This document shows positions 18,328-25,956 of a stretch of 64,000 bases of DNA, piece by piece. The stretch is from NCBI GenBank assembly GCA_020882975.1, contig JAHRFD010000009.1:43164-107163 (forward strand), written 5' to 3'. The stretch is from Microcoleus sp. EPA2 (GTDB lineage: Bacteria > Cyanobacteriota > Cyanobacteriia > Cyanobacteriales > Microcoleaceae). Both the position numbers and the translations under genes were made by a program. The first letter of the stretch is position 1; every line of letters starts with the position of its first letter. The notes below the pieces were generated by a model. The model made no database searches. It saw nothing but the letters and a program-made list of their open reading frames with translations, and had not been told where the DNA came from.

Positions 18328-19722
18328 TTAAACCCCAAGTATTTGAGCAATGAGGGGCATAAGCTTATTGCCGGACTCAACCAAACGACTTCCACTTGGC
18401 AGGCTTGCCATAATTGCTTTTAAAGTTTTAAAAGCAGCTCTTGCTGAAGATTGCTTTTGTGCATTATGAATATTTACAGCATTAGATAAAATTTGTACCT
18501 GTTCCAATGCCTCATTTTTGTCAGCTAAAGACAAGTTTACATCTAAATCAATTGCATCGATTAGTTGGGATAACAAGTCTTTTATGCTTTCTTGTTCTTT
18601 AATCCCTAACTCAGGTTCCTTACCAATAGAGATAATATCCGTTTGATGATGTCCTGACAGATATATTACATTATTATCAGAACCGCTTACAGTAACAAAT
18701 TCTTTAACTAGATCTTCAGTTTTATAGGCTCTTCTTAATACAGCCTGTGCTACTATTTTTGAAATTGGATCAATGAATGGATATATCAAGAAGAGAATTG
18801 AAAGTCTTGCCGATAAAGCTACTATACTACCAAAGAACGGAATCGCATCAAATACTGGTGGTACTATGATAAAAATCAAACATAAAGTTATAAATTTTGT
18901 TAACTTATATCTTTCATCTTCAACCTCTTTTAATGAGCCAAGAATAAACTCAACTTCTCCGTTTGTATTATGAGGAGTCATAGTTAGGCTTTCACCTTCA
19001 GTAGGAACTACAACGAATCTAAAGATTATTTTTTCACATTTCTTAAGGGACGAAATCTTATATCTTTTTTCATGATTTTCCAATTTAAAACTTGGATCAT
19101 TTTTTAATTCCTCAACCCCCATTTCTTTCTTGACATCGGGAGTAAAAACATCTATAAATTTAGTTCCCTTAGAAAAATCAAATCTGATGTATTCATCTTT
19201 AATAGCAAGGCTTCCAGTGTTTTTAACCTCACAAACAACATAATAAGAATCGTTTGCAATTTTTTGATCGTTGTAAAGTATACTGATTTTTTCTTGAAAA
19301 TCCTTCTCAACCTCAACAATACCTTTTTTTATGGAGGTGTAATGAGAGAGCTGATGTTTTGGTTCATCCTTCTTTTTAAGGACTTGCAATGTATAGTTTG
19401 CGGCTAAAGTAGCTATCGCAGATACTACAGCGATAGCTACTTTAGCCCAAAAATCTTGCTGTGAATAGAATCGAGAGTTTATGGATATATTGGGAGAGCT
19501 AATTGCTCCAGGTGACTCAGGTGACGGCTTTGGAGAAGGTTTGACTTGAGAAGAAGATGTCGGAATAGGAGGAGCTTGCGCTACTATTTCGGATAGTGAA
19601 TGTATAGTGAACAGTTCATTAGCCATCGCTTTTGTTAACGAAGGAGCAATCAAGATTGAAGAAGCAGATAAAGCTATCAACGTAAAAAAAAATATCAATT
19701 TTTTCGTATTTATTTGAATCAC
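18328..19722 (-). CDS. Unrecognised membrane protein, AT-rich, apparently inserted in a toxin gene
   Basis: A 464-aa protein. GTG at 19722 is preceded by AAGGAG with 9 nt spacing. The N-terminus looks like a signal peptide (KKLIFFFTLIALSASSILIAPSLTKA), followed by a Pro/Ser-rich linker and a transmembrane helix (WAKVAIAVVSAIATLAANYTL). A predicted beta-rich domain of about 130 residues (YYVVCEVKNTGSLAIKDEYIRFDF) follows. Then come two further membrane helices (FITLCLIFIIVPPVFDAIPF, IVALSARLSILFLIYPF) and a helical C-terminal domain of about 120 residues. I recognise no family. Base composition is clearly more AT-rich than the neighbours and HIP1 sites are absent, suggesting recent acquisition. 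Its 5' end abuts the broken RelE-like toxin gene. Confidence 0.7.
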   Translation of the reverse strand: MIQINTKKLIFFFTLIALSASSILIAPSLTKAMANELFTIHSLSEIVAQAPPIPTSSSQVKPSPKPSPESPGAISSPNISINSRFYSQQDFWAKVAIAVVSAIATLAANYTLQVLKKKDEPKHQLSHYTSIKKGIVEVEKDFQEKISILYNDQKIANDSYYVVCEVKNTGSLAIKDEYIRFDFSKGTKFIDVFTPDVKKEMGVEELKNDPSFKLENHEKRYKISSLKKCEKIIFRFVVVPTEGESLTMTPHNTNGEVEFILGSLKEVEDERYKLTKFITLCLIFIIVPPVFDAIPFFGSIVALSARLSILFLIYPFIDPISKIVAQAVLRRAYKTEDLVKEFVTVSGSDNNVIYLSGHHQTDIISIGKEPELGIKEQESIKDLLSQLIDAIDLDVNLSLADKNEALEQVQILSNAVNIHNAQKQSSARAAFKTLKAIMASLPSGSRLVESGNKLMPLIAQILGV

Positions 19723-19747
19723 AGTTAATTACTCCTTGTAAATAAGC

Positions 19748-19906
19748 AGAATAAATCGGTTGCTTCTGACTGACTCGCTTGAACTGAAGACTTGGATGAT
19801 AAGGATATTCCTGCCAAAGGGCATAAGCTTTATCGGCTTGTTCCTGAACTGATGCAGGAAGACTCTCTAGCCGCGTGCGAAATGACTTTGTAACACTTGA
19901 TTTCAT
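19748..19906 (-). pseudogene. Truncated RelE/ParE-like toxin gene (N-terminal 53 codons)
   Basis: The frame starts MKSSVTKSFRTRLESLPASV and continues through HPSLQFKRVSQKQPIYS, which matches the first 50-odd residues of a common cyanobacterial RelE-like toxin (recollection). After Ser53 it runs into unrelated codons overlapping the ribosome site and signal-peptide region of the membrane-protein gene. The toxin's usual C-terminal half is missing here, and I could not find it downstream of that gene (18218-18327). The ATG overlaps the antitoxin stop by 4 bp, the classical arrangement. The toxin is probably inactive. Confidence 0.75.
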
Positions 19907-20133
19907 TTTTGTGTTGGGAAAACCTCATCAAGTGGAACCGTTTCTCCTCCCGCAATCTCTTGACGTACCATTGCAGCCATCTGATCCCATTGATCGTCTG
20001 TCGTGTCAGCAAAACGAGTTTCCCATTTTTGCTCCTCTTGCAACTCTGCCAAAAACCGAGCCGCGATCGCATCTTGCCGATCGGGTGGGAGTTTTTGGAT
20101 TTGGGCGATCGCCTGTTGAAGGAGTTCAGTCAT
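19903..20133 (-). CDS. Putative antitoxin of the truncated RelE-like module
   Basis: A 76-aa protein reading MTELLQQAIAQIQKLPPDRQDAIAARFLAELQEEQKWETRFADTTDDQWDQMAAMVRQEIAGGETVPLDEVF. This is the helical type-II antitoxin seen beside RelE-like toxins in cyanobacteria: an alpha-helical N-terminus followed by an extended toxin-wrapping tail. Full length and intact, while its partner is truncated, so it is now an orphan antitoxin that could still neutralise homologous toxins elsewhere. Confidence 0.8.
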   Translation of the reverse strand: MTELLQQAIAQIQKLPPDRQDAIAARFLAELQEEQKWETRFADTTDDQWDQMAAMVRQEIAGGETVPLDEVFPTQK

Positions 20134-20170
20134 GATTTTGTTTGAAACCTGTATCTCTAGCTTACTTCAT

Positions 20171-20761
20171 TTATCGATCGAAATTCACACCGCGATATAA
20201 TTCTGCGATCGCAACTTCCAGCTCAATACTCTGCAACATCACGATATCACCCGCACCATAAACCACCGTTTCCCATCGTTCCCCAGCCCCATCTTTCACC
20301 CGACGACGACACTCAACTCGCATCTCATCCTGCGAGATTAAAACATACTCTTCCAATGATTCCAACTGTCGATAATCCTCAAACTTATCAGTGCGATCCT
20401 CTTCGAGGGCTTCGCTAACGAACTTTTCCGTTGCAGGTGAAAGCACCTCAGCAATCAACTTAGGATAGCGCTTCACATAGCGATCGCTCCTATCTCGCGG
20501 ATCGCACGTCACAAAGGCATCGGGATAATAGAAAAACTCACCCGCATAATTCACCTTTACGTCACCGGAAAAAAACTGACAGTCCCCATCACGCAGGTGA
20601 AAATTAATAACCGTTAAAAAATTAATCCCAAGACGGCTATGATCGTCGCTACCTCCCGCCATTGCGTAGACTAAACCGCGCCGATATTCATGCCGGATAG
20701 TATTCTCATGTTCGATGGAAAGGTACTCTTCGGGGCTAAATCCAGAGGGGATAGCAATCAT
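20171..20761 (-). CDS. Uma2 family (DUF820) putative endonuclease, tandem copy A
   Basis: A 196-aa protein beginning MIAIPSGFSPEEYLSIEHENTIRHEYRRGLVYAMAGGS. Candidate catalytic residues are in YYPDAFVTCDPRD and KLIAEVLSPATE, followed by DKFEDYRQLESLEEYVLIS. Compared with copy B it carries a longer segment after the catalytic Glu (KFVSEALEEDRTD) and a different central stretch (INFLTVINFHLRDGDCQFFS). The two genes are separated by only 73 bp. Confidence 0.92.
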   Translation of the reverse strand: MIAIPSGFSPEEYLSIEHENTIRHEYRRGLVYAMAGGSDDHSRLGINFLTVINFHLRDGDCQFFSGDVKVNYAGEFFYYPDAFVTCDPRDRSDRYVKRYPKLIAEVLSPATEKFVSEALEEDRTDKFEDYRQLESLEEYVLISQDEMRVECRRRVKDGAGERWETVVYGAGDIVMLQSIELEVAIAELYRGVNFDR

Positions 20762-20834
20762 AGTATGGCTGGCAATTTTGATACTTTAATTGTAGCGAGT
20801 ATTGTCTGAAATCTTTGTCTATAGTTTACTTTAT

Positions 20835-21404
20835 TTATCGATCGAAATTCACACCGCGATATAATTCTGCGATCGCAACTTCCAGCTCAATACTCTGTAA
20901 CATCACTAAATCACCCGCACCATAAACCACCGTTTCCCATCGTTCCCCAGCCCCATCTTTCACCCGACGGCGACACTCAACTCGCATCTCATCCTGCGAG
21001 ATTAAAACATACTCTTCCAATGATTCCAACTGTCGATAATCCTCAAACTTATCACCCCGATCGAACTTTTCCGTCGAAGGGGACAACACCTCAGCAATCA
21101 ACTTAGGATAGCGCTTCACATAGCGATCGCTCTTATCTCGCGGATCGCACGTCACAAACGCATCGGGATAATAGAAAAACGCATCCCTATAATTCACCTT
21201 CACATTACCCGATCGCACAGAGCAACCACTATCTCGAACCTTCTCGCGCAAAAGTTCAATGAGATTCAACGACAGTTCATCATGATCGTCGCTACCTCCC
21301 GCCATTGCGTAGACTAAACCGCGCTGATATTCATGGCGGACTGTATTGTCATGTTCCAGAGAAAGGTACTCTTCGGTGCTAAATCCAGAGGGGATGGCAA
21401 TCAT
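20835..21404 (-). CDS. Uma2 family (DUF820) putative endonuclease, tandem copy B
   Basis: A 189-aa protein, nearly identical to copy A at both ends: MIAIPSGFSTEEYLSLEHDN at the start, and the last 65 residues, from KFEDYRQLESL to the end, differ by about one residue (GDLVML versus GDIVML). The middle differs markedly (LIELLREKVRDSGCSVRSGNVKV). Even the upstream non-coding bases before both genes are similar. This indicates a recent tandem duplication with either localised divergence or gene conversion of the ends. Confidence 0.92.
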   Translation of the reverse strand: MIAIPSGFSTEEYLSLEHDNTVRHEYQRGLVYAMAGGSDDHDELSLNLIELLREKVRDSGCSVRSGNVKVNYRDAFFYYPDAFVTCDPRDKSDRYVKRYPKLIAEVLSPSTEKFDRGDKFEDYRQLESLEEYVLISQDEMRVECRRRVKDGAGERWETVVYGAGDLVMLQSIELEVAIAELYRGVNFDR

Positions 21405-21500
21405 GGTATTACAGGCAAATTTGATAGCTTAATTGTAGCGATTTTCGACCACTATCAGGTATTATTTGTTCGTCCAAGGCAACAACATCATACTCGTGTA

Positions 21501-21645
21501 ATACCAATTTAATGTGAAGTTGCACATATCTCGATCCCCCTAAATCCCCCTTAAGAAGGGGGACTTTGAGAAGATTCTTGTCCCCCCCTTCTTAAGGGGG
21601 GCTAGGGGGGATCGGATTCTATGCAGCCTCCTAAAAAATTGGTAT
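21501..21645. mobile_element. MITE-like element with ATACCAATTT termini and G/C-tract hairpin
   Basis: A 145-bp segment bounded by ATACCAATTT and its near complement AAAATTGGTAT. The interior can fold: GATCCCCCTAAATCCCCC on the left pairs with GGGGGGCTAGGGGGGATC on the right, and an AAGAAGGGGG/CCCCTTCTT stem lies inside. It has no coding capacity. A close copy lies at 28912-29060 and a shorter relative at 47311-47414, so this is a dispersed non-autonomous element. Confidence 0.8.
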
Positions 21646-21669
21646 AACGTCTTCATAATTATGATTATA

Positions 21670-21915
21670 CTATACTATAATAGATTTATTTGCCCGCCCA
21701 GCCATGTATCGATCGAAGGTTGTGTATTCTCCAGCTTTGTAATCAGCACGAGCAGCTTGAATTTCAGCAATATCTTCTGAAGAATCGTCCTCATTCGCGA
21801 ATAATTCAGCTTCCAAAAATTCCCATATTTTGTATCTTTCAGCAATTCCCAGTGACGAAATAGCTTCCAGCAGTGATTGGAATGAGATGTCTACTTTCAC
21901 GGTATTCTCAGCCAT
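21670..21915 (-). CDS. Small acidic helical protein, antitoxin-like, without visible partner
   Basis: An 81-aa protein, MAENTVKVDISFQSLLEAISSLGIAERYKIWEFLEAELFANEDDSSEDIAEIQAARADYKAGEYTTFDRYMA. A strong GGAGGAAAG precedes the ATG. The layout (short strand, helix resembling LxxxIxxL, acidic linker, then a helix with ARADYKAGEYTTFDEY) resembles cyanobacterial type-II antitoxins (inference). No toxin gene follows: the sequence downstream is the MITE-like element, which may have replaced it. Confidence 0.65.
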   Translation of the reverse strand: MAENTVKVDISFQSLLEAISSLGIAERYKIWEFLEAELFANEDDSSEDIAEIQAARADYKAGEYTTFDRYMAGRANKSIIV

Positions 21916-21946
21916 CAGGACTTTCCTCCACTTTTAATTTTATACT

Positions 21947-22456
21947 ATGCTAGAACCAAACCCAAAAATGGCAAAGCAACCGATGCCTATATTAAACCTC
22001 TACGAGACAGATTTCTACGCTTGGACACAGGAACAAGCAACATTACTCCGTAGCAAAAATTGGAGTCAAATCGACTTACCAAACCTGATTGAGGAGATTG
22101 AATCTTTGGGTAAGCAGCAACGCCAGGAACTTCGTAACCGTTTGAGCGTGTTGATTGGGCCTATGCTGAAATGGGAATATCAACCACAAAATCGTAGTCG
22201 GAGTTGGCTGGCAACTCTTCGCATCCAACGTCGCGATACGTTACGGCTACTCAAAGATAACCCAAGCCTCAAACCCTATCTTGATGATGCACTGCAAGAG
22301 TCTTATGAGAATGCCAGAGACTTGGCAATGGGAGAAACTGAACTACCAGAGCAAACCTTCCCTTTGAGTTGTCCTTATAGTTTGACTGAGATTTTAGACG
22401 ATCGCTTTTATCCTGGTGAACCGAGTGAATTGGTAGATAATTCAGACTTTATTTAA
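21947..22456 (+). CDS. DUF29 family protein
   Basis: A 169-aa protein with the complete DUF29 pattern: LYETDFYAWTQEQATLLRSKNWSQIDLPNLIEEIESLGKQQRQEL, then LLKWE-like MLKWEYQPQNRSRSWLATLRIQR, and ending with SLTEILDDRFYPG. DUF29 proteins are abundant, short, soluble and of unknown function in cyanobacteria. The start may be ATG 21947 or ATG 21968 (MAKQPMP). It is divergent from the antitoxin-like gene with only 31 bp between. Confidence 0.9.
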   Translation: MLEPNPKMAKQPMPILNLYETDFYAWTQEQATLLRSKNWSQIDLPNLIEEIESLGKQQRQELRNRLSVLIGPMLKWEYQPQNRSRSWLATLRIQRRDTLRLLKDNPSLKPYLDDALQESYENARDLAMGETELPEQTFPLSCPYSLTEILDDRFYPGEPSELVDNSDFI

Positions 22457-22504
22457 GGGCAAATTAACGCAGAGGTATGAAAGGGACGATCGTTATGATT
22501 ATGA

Positions 22505-22849
22505 TTAAGTGATAGCAATCAATTGACTTGGTTCTGCAAGTTCTTTTTGCAGCTTTTTACTAAAATAAATCACTTCATAGTCTGGCGCTAGTTCCTGGCG
22601 TAGCTGATGCCATATACTAATTCCTTCTTGCTCAAAAGTCTCTTGAGCTTCCTCACTAGCGAACCCTGATGAAGCTGGATCGTTCCAATTGAGAGTTGCT
22701 TCGTAAATTGTGATCCAAGCAAGCAAACGCCTGAGAGTTTTTTGACTTAAAGGTAATGTCGTTGGTTCGATATTGCCAATTCTCCCAGGAGAAGCCCACC
22801 ACAACGGATGGCTGCCATAGTCAGCATTTAGTTTAATGATTTCTTTCAT
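22505..22849 (-). CDS. Unrecognised 114-aa protein, candidate immunity partner
   Basis: I select ATG 22849 because AAGGTG precedes it by 7 nt; an upstream ATG at 22855 overlaps that signal. The protein starts MKEIIKLNADYGSHPLWWASPGRIGNIEPTTLPLS and is acidic with several Trp residues, ending in PSQLIAIT. The WW...G.I.P..LPLS opening followed by a helix LRRLLAWITIYEATLNW resembles immunity proteins of polymorphic toxins (inference). It follows the BECR-like gene by 16 bp on the same strand, and that pairing is the main evidence for its role. Confidence 0.65.
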   Translation of the reverse strand: MKEIIKLNADYGSHPLWWASPGRIGNIEPTTLPLSQKTLRRLLAWITIYEATLNWNDPASSGFASEEAQETFEQEGISIWHQLRQELAPDYEVIYFSKKLQKELAEPSQLIAIT

Positions 22850-22865
22850 GTTCATTCACCTTAAT

Positions 22866-23273
22866 TTATGAAAGGGAAGCGGGGTTAGCACAAACTAGAT
22901 AACCGTTGCTACCGACTGTGACTGCGATGAGCTGAATTTTACTCTTAAAAGTGACTTGATAAATTGGTCGAGTTGGAGATTGATAGCCTATAATTTCACC
23001 GAATATCACAGCCTCCATCACTGCATCTGGGATTTCTGCTTCAGATATATCTCTTGCTGCAAAATCTCGCCTGTGATTGTTCACAATATGTTGGAGGCCA
23101 GAGGCATTGTTTCCTATTTCTAAAAATACTATTGTACCATCAATTAGCTTGGCTATCCGAAGTATTGCTTCAGAACTATGTTTAATTCTGGCTTGCCTTA
23201 GTTCGTCAATGAGGGCGACTTTTTCCTTGTTTGGTTCAATAGGTTGTGAGATTTCATTTTCCGAGTTGTTCAA
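22866..23273 (-). CDS. Putative BECR-fold (barnase/EndoU/ColE5-RelE-like) nuclease
   Basis: A 135-aa protein. The start appears to be TTG 23273 with AGAGG 9 nt upstream; an in-frame TAA lies just before it and no ATG is available in the N-terminal half. The core IVFLEIGNNASGLQHIVNNHRRDFAARDISEAEIPDAVMEAVIFGE matches the pattern of phage-associated BECR nucleases: strand, GLxHIxxxH, DF...I. His residues in LQHI and NNH would be catalytic candidates. The C-terminal YQVTFKSKIQLIAVTVGSNGYLVCANP supplies the expected beta-sheet. A stand-alone toxin or nuclease role is inferred. The next gene downstream may be its immunity protein. Confidence 0.6.
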   Translation of the reverse strand: MNNSENEISQPIEPNKEKVALIDELRQARIKHSSEAILRIAKLIDGTIVFLEIGNNASGLQHIVNNHRRDFAARDISEAEIPDAVMEAVIFGEIIGYQSPTRPIYQVTFKSKIQLIAVTVGSNGYLVCANPASLS

Positions 23274-23317
23274 TGGCGATTACCTCTGTCCAATTTATAG
23301 ATATCACAAGAATACCC

Positions 23318-23350
23318 AGAGCCCCGACTTCTTTAAGAAATCGGGGCTCT
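23318..23350. terminator. Strong hairpin downstream of ctaB
   Basis: AGAGCCCCGA and TCGGGGCTCT form a perfect 10-bp stem around a 13-nt loop. It lies just past the ctaB stop (minus strand) and before the BECR-like gene, so it probably ends the ctaA-ctaB transcript. The same gene-end hairpin type occurs at 48182-48215. Confidence 0.7.
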
Positions 23351-23359
23351 AACAGAAAA

Positions 23360-24337
23360 CTACATCACAACTGCACTAATCAAAGCGTGCACATTGTGGA
23401 CAACAGCAGTAGTAAAGTTGTGAGTAGCAGGTAAACTATCCACTACGATTCCAGCACATAATAGCATCAGATACAGAATAGAGTATTTAAAGAGCGATCG
23501 CGCCGCATTCTTATCCTCTGGAGTCTGCAACAGCAACCAAGCTTTTTGAGCAAAAATCGCTCCCAGGAAAATCGCAGTACCCGCATACACCGGGCCGGCT
23601 AAATTCAGCGGATACACTAGCAGCAAAGTGGCAGGAAGCATCAATAACGTGTAAATCCAAATTTGGCGGGCTGTCTCTTCATCGCCCTCAATTACCGGCA
23701 ACATCGGCACGCCTACTCCCTCGTATTCGTCGCGAATCATCATTGCTAATGCCCAAAAATGTGGCGGTGTCCACAGGAAGATAATCCCAAACAACAGCCA
23801 CGCACCCCAACTCAAATCTCCCGTCACCGCAGCCCAGCCAACTAGCGGCGGAATAGCGCCTGCTGCACCGCCGATGACGATGTTTTGCACGCTGTGGCGC
23901 TTCAGCCAATGGGTGTAAATTAGGACGTAGAAAACGATGCCAGACATGGCTAGCAATGCTGCTAATAAGTTGGCAACAACTGTCAGTAATGTAAAGGAGA
24001 TTGTCGCTAGGGCGATCGCAAAAATCAAAGCATCCCGTTTCTTGACGCGCCCGGAAGGAATCGGCCGCCAGCGGGTGCGCTCCATAATATAATCGATGTC
24101 GCTGTCGTAAATGCAATTAATTGTATTAGCAGACGCGGAAGCTAAAGCGCCTCCTGCGATCGTTGATACCAACAATAGCGGATCGACTTCTCCTTTGGCG
24201 GCCATCCACATTCCTGCTGATGTGGTGATTAGCAACAGTAAAATAATTCTGGGTTTTGTCAGTTGGTAATAACTTTTCACCACTTGCGAAAAGTTTTCGT
24301 GGAGGCGAGGGCTATGGTTTGTAAGAACTTCTTGCAT
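23360..24337 (-). CDS. ctaB: Protoheme IX farnesyltransferase (heme O synthase)
   Basis: A 325-aa polytopic membrane enzyme of the UbiA family. It transfers a farnesyl group to protoheme to make heme O, the precursor of heme A for aa3 oxidase. The Asp-rich motif [27 protein letters not shown] is clear, as is the second loop [24 protein letters not shown]. Eight to nine hydrophobic helices can be counted. It lies downstream of ctaA on the same strand (187 bp, containing a repeat) and is divergent from the oxidase subunit genes. Start ATG 24337. Confidence 0.97.
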   Translation of the reverse strand: MQEVLTNHSPRLHENFSQVVKSYYQLTKPRIILLLLITTSAGMWMAAKGEVDPLLLVSTIAGGALASASANTINCIYDSDIDYIMERTRWRPIPSGRVKKRDALIFAIALATISFTLLTVVANLLAALLAMSGIVFYVLIYTHWLKRHSVQNIVIGGAAGAIPPLVGWAAVTGDLSWGAWLLFGIIFLWTPPHFWALAMMIRDEYEGVGVPMLPVIEGDEETARQIWIYTLLMLPATLLLVYPLNLAGPVYAGTAIFLGAIFAQKAWLLLQTPEDKNAARSLFKYSILYLMLLCAGIVVDSLPATHNFTTAVVHNVHALISAVVM

Positions 24338-24390
24338 TTGTGATTAATTATTAGTTGTTAGTTGTCACTTGTCATTTTTGATTGGGCTGT

Positions 24391-24449
24391 AGGGGCGGGT
24401 TTTACGAGAGATATTTGCTGTAGGTAAAAGGATTAATAAACCCGCCCCT
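24391..24449. repeat. Dispersed hairpin repeat AGGGGCGGGTTT...AAACCCGCCCCT
   Basis: A 12-bp perfect inverted repeat separated by about 35 nt lies between ctaA and ctaB. A second copy with a similar spacer is at 44795-44851, upstream of hflX. It has no coding potential and is a repeat common in cyanobacterial intergenic DNA (recollection). Confidence 0.75.
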
Positions 24450-24524
24450 CTCTTAGTCCGCCTCCGCGGCCGAAAGTTTGACTCGCTTTGCGGTTTCAAC
24501 CGCCGAACCATCAACGCGCCCATC

Positions 24525-25436
24525 TCAAGCTGATAAAACCCGATCGCGCCAAGCCAAAACACTAAAGGCTACCAAGGTTGCCAACAAAGCAGCACCGACG
24601 GCTTGGTGGGCGACTGTCAGGGGTTCTACCTGAAGATGCAGCCGGAAAGTTGCCAATCCTAACACTAATTGAGCTATCAGACAAACACTAGCTAAATTTC
24701 CTAGTTTTCGCAACTTTCCACTTAGTGCCGGCTGCCGCCAAGCCATGATTGCTACTGTTAAAGTCGCTGCGGTAGCTGGTACTACCCCGATGATGTGGCT
24801 GTTCATTACCGAGCACAATTCTGAGGAACCAAAACATTGGTGCAACGCCCATCTAGAGCCTACTAATGCTCCTAGCAAACTTTGCAGGTAAACTAACAAT
24901 GCTGCGATCGAACTTACCCAAGCTAATTTCCCCGTATTGCCTGTAGCTTCGTAGGGAGTTAGCATGAAACCGATGACTAACAGAGCGCAAAAAAACAGTA
25001 AAGCTGTTCCCAAGTGAGCGGTAACGATATCAAATCTGAGCAGTTGGGTTACTGTCAAACCGCCCAATACGCCTTGAAAAACGATTAAAAATAGTGCTCC
25101 AGCGCTGGCAATCGGGAGCCATTTTGGGAGGCGGTTGCGGTAAAACAAAGATAGTCCTAAAAGAGCGATCGCACTTAAGCCGATCGCCGCGGCATCCAAA
25201 CGGTGAAACCATTCCAGAAATACCTGCAAATTCATTTGCGCTGTGGGGATTAATTGACCGTAGCACAGCGGCCAATCCGGGCAAGCGAGTCCCGCATTCA
25301 TCACCCGCGTGGCACTGCCTACAGCCATCAGCAGCCAGGTGGCGATCGCTATTTTCCAGACTAAGCCGCGGACAATATCCTGTGGCTGCCACTGCACTCC
25401 TGCTGCGGTTGGCTGATTTAAAACTGAGTTTGCCAT
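24525..25436 (-). CDS. ctaA: Heme A synthase (COX15/CtaA)
   Basis: The start is ATG 25436 (MANSVLNQPTA), since AAGGTGA lies 6 nt upstream; a GTG nine bases earlier overlaps that signal. The 303-aa protein has eight membrane helices. It carries the family features NAGLACPDWPLCYGQLIPT and heme-ligand histidines in EWFHRLDAA, TAHLGTALLF, HQCFGSSELC and VAHQAVGAALL. It oxidises heme O to heme A. Together with ctaB it supplies the cofactor for the divergent ctaCDE oxidase. Confidence 0.96.
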   Translation of the reverse strand: MANSVLNQPTAAGVQWQPQDIVRGLVWKIAIATWLLMAVGSATRVMNAGLACPDWPLCYGQLIPTAQMNLQVFLEWFHRLDAAAIGLSAIALLGLSLFYRNRLPKWLPIASAGALFLIVFQGVLGGLTVTQLLRFDIVTAHLGTALLFFCALLVIGFMLTPYEATGNTGKLAWVSSIAALLVYLQSLLGALVGSRWALHQCFGSSELCSVMNSHIIGVVPATAATLTVAIMAWRQPALSGKLRKLGNLASVCLIAQLVLGLATFRLHLQVEPLTVAHQAVGAALLATLVAFSVLAWRDRVLSA

Positions 25437-25956
25437 GAAATTCACCTTAGCCTTTGTTATCGATGGAACTTAATTAAATAGTGAACTTTTTTTTCTGGTG
25501 GCTTTCTCCGAGCTTAACACTGTTTTTCTTTAATAAACCGCCCATTGATTTGAGATTTGATTTTTGAAATTTTAGATGGGAGGACTGAAGAATTGACTTT
25601 ATGTTACAAAAGATTTATCTTATTTTCCTAAACTTAAAAAAAGCTTAATCTTTCCCCTCAACCGTTTATACTGATACCAATTCCCTCAAGTCGAGCTTTG
25701 GGGTCAAAAATAAAGATATAATTAAGAAAAACTATTTATCAAACAAGTGTGATAAATGATACGGAAACTAAAGATTAAAAACTCAACAGCATTAAAAAAC
25801 TTAAAAAATAGCATTAATCACAAACCAAATTTTGCTGATTGTTCTACCCTAGTAGGGGTAGGACGGCTAGTAAAACCGCAGTCAACAAATTAAACAAGCC
25901 GTAAGCCAGCGACTCCTCAGTCCAGGCGTCGCAGCCCTTACTCAAGGAGTTGAAGG
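25437..25956. promoter_or_regulatory. Divergent intergenic region between ctaA and ctaC
   Basis: The 520 bp hold no convincing gene. They must contain the promoters of both cta transcripts. Features seen are an AT-rich core (25600-25840), a palindrome CTACCCTAGTAGGGGTAG at about 25845-25862, and GGAG/GAAGG immediately before ctaC. I could not fix -10 or -35 boxes with confidence. Confidence 0.45.
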
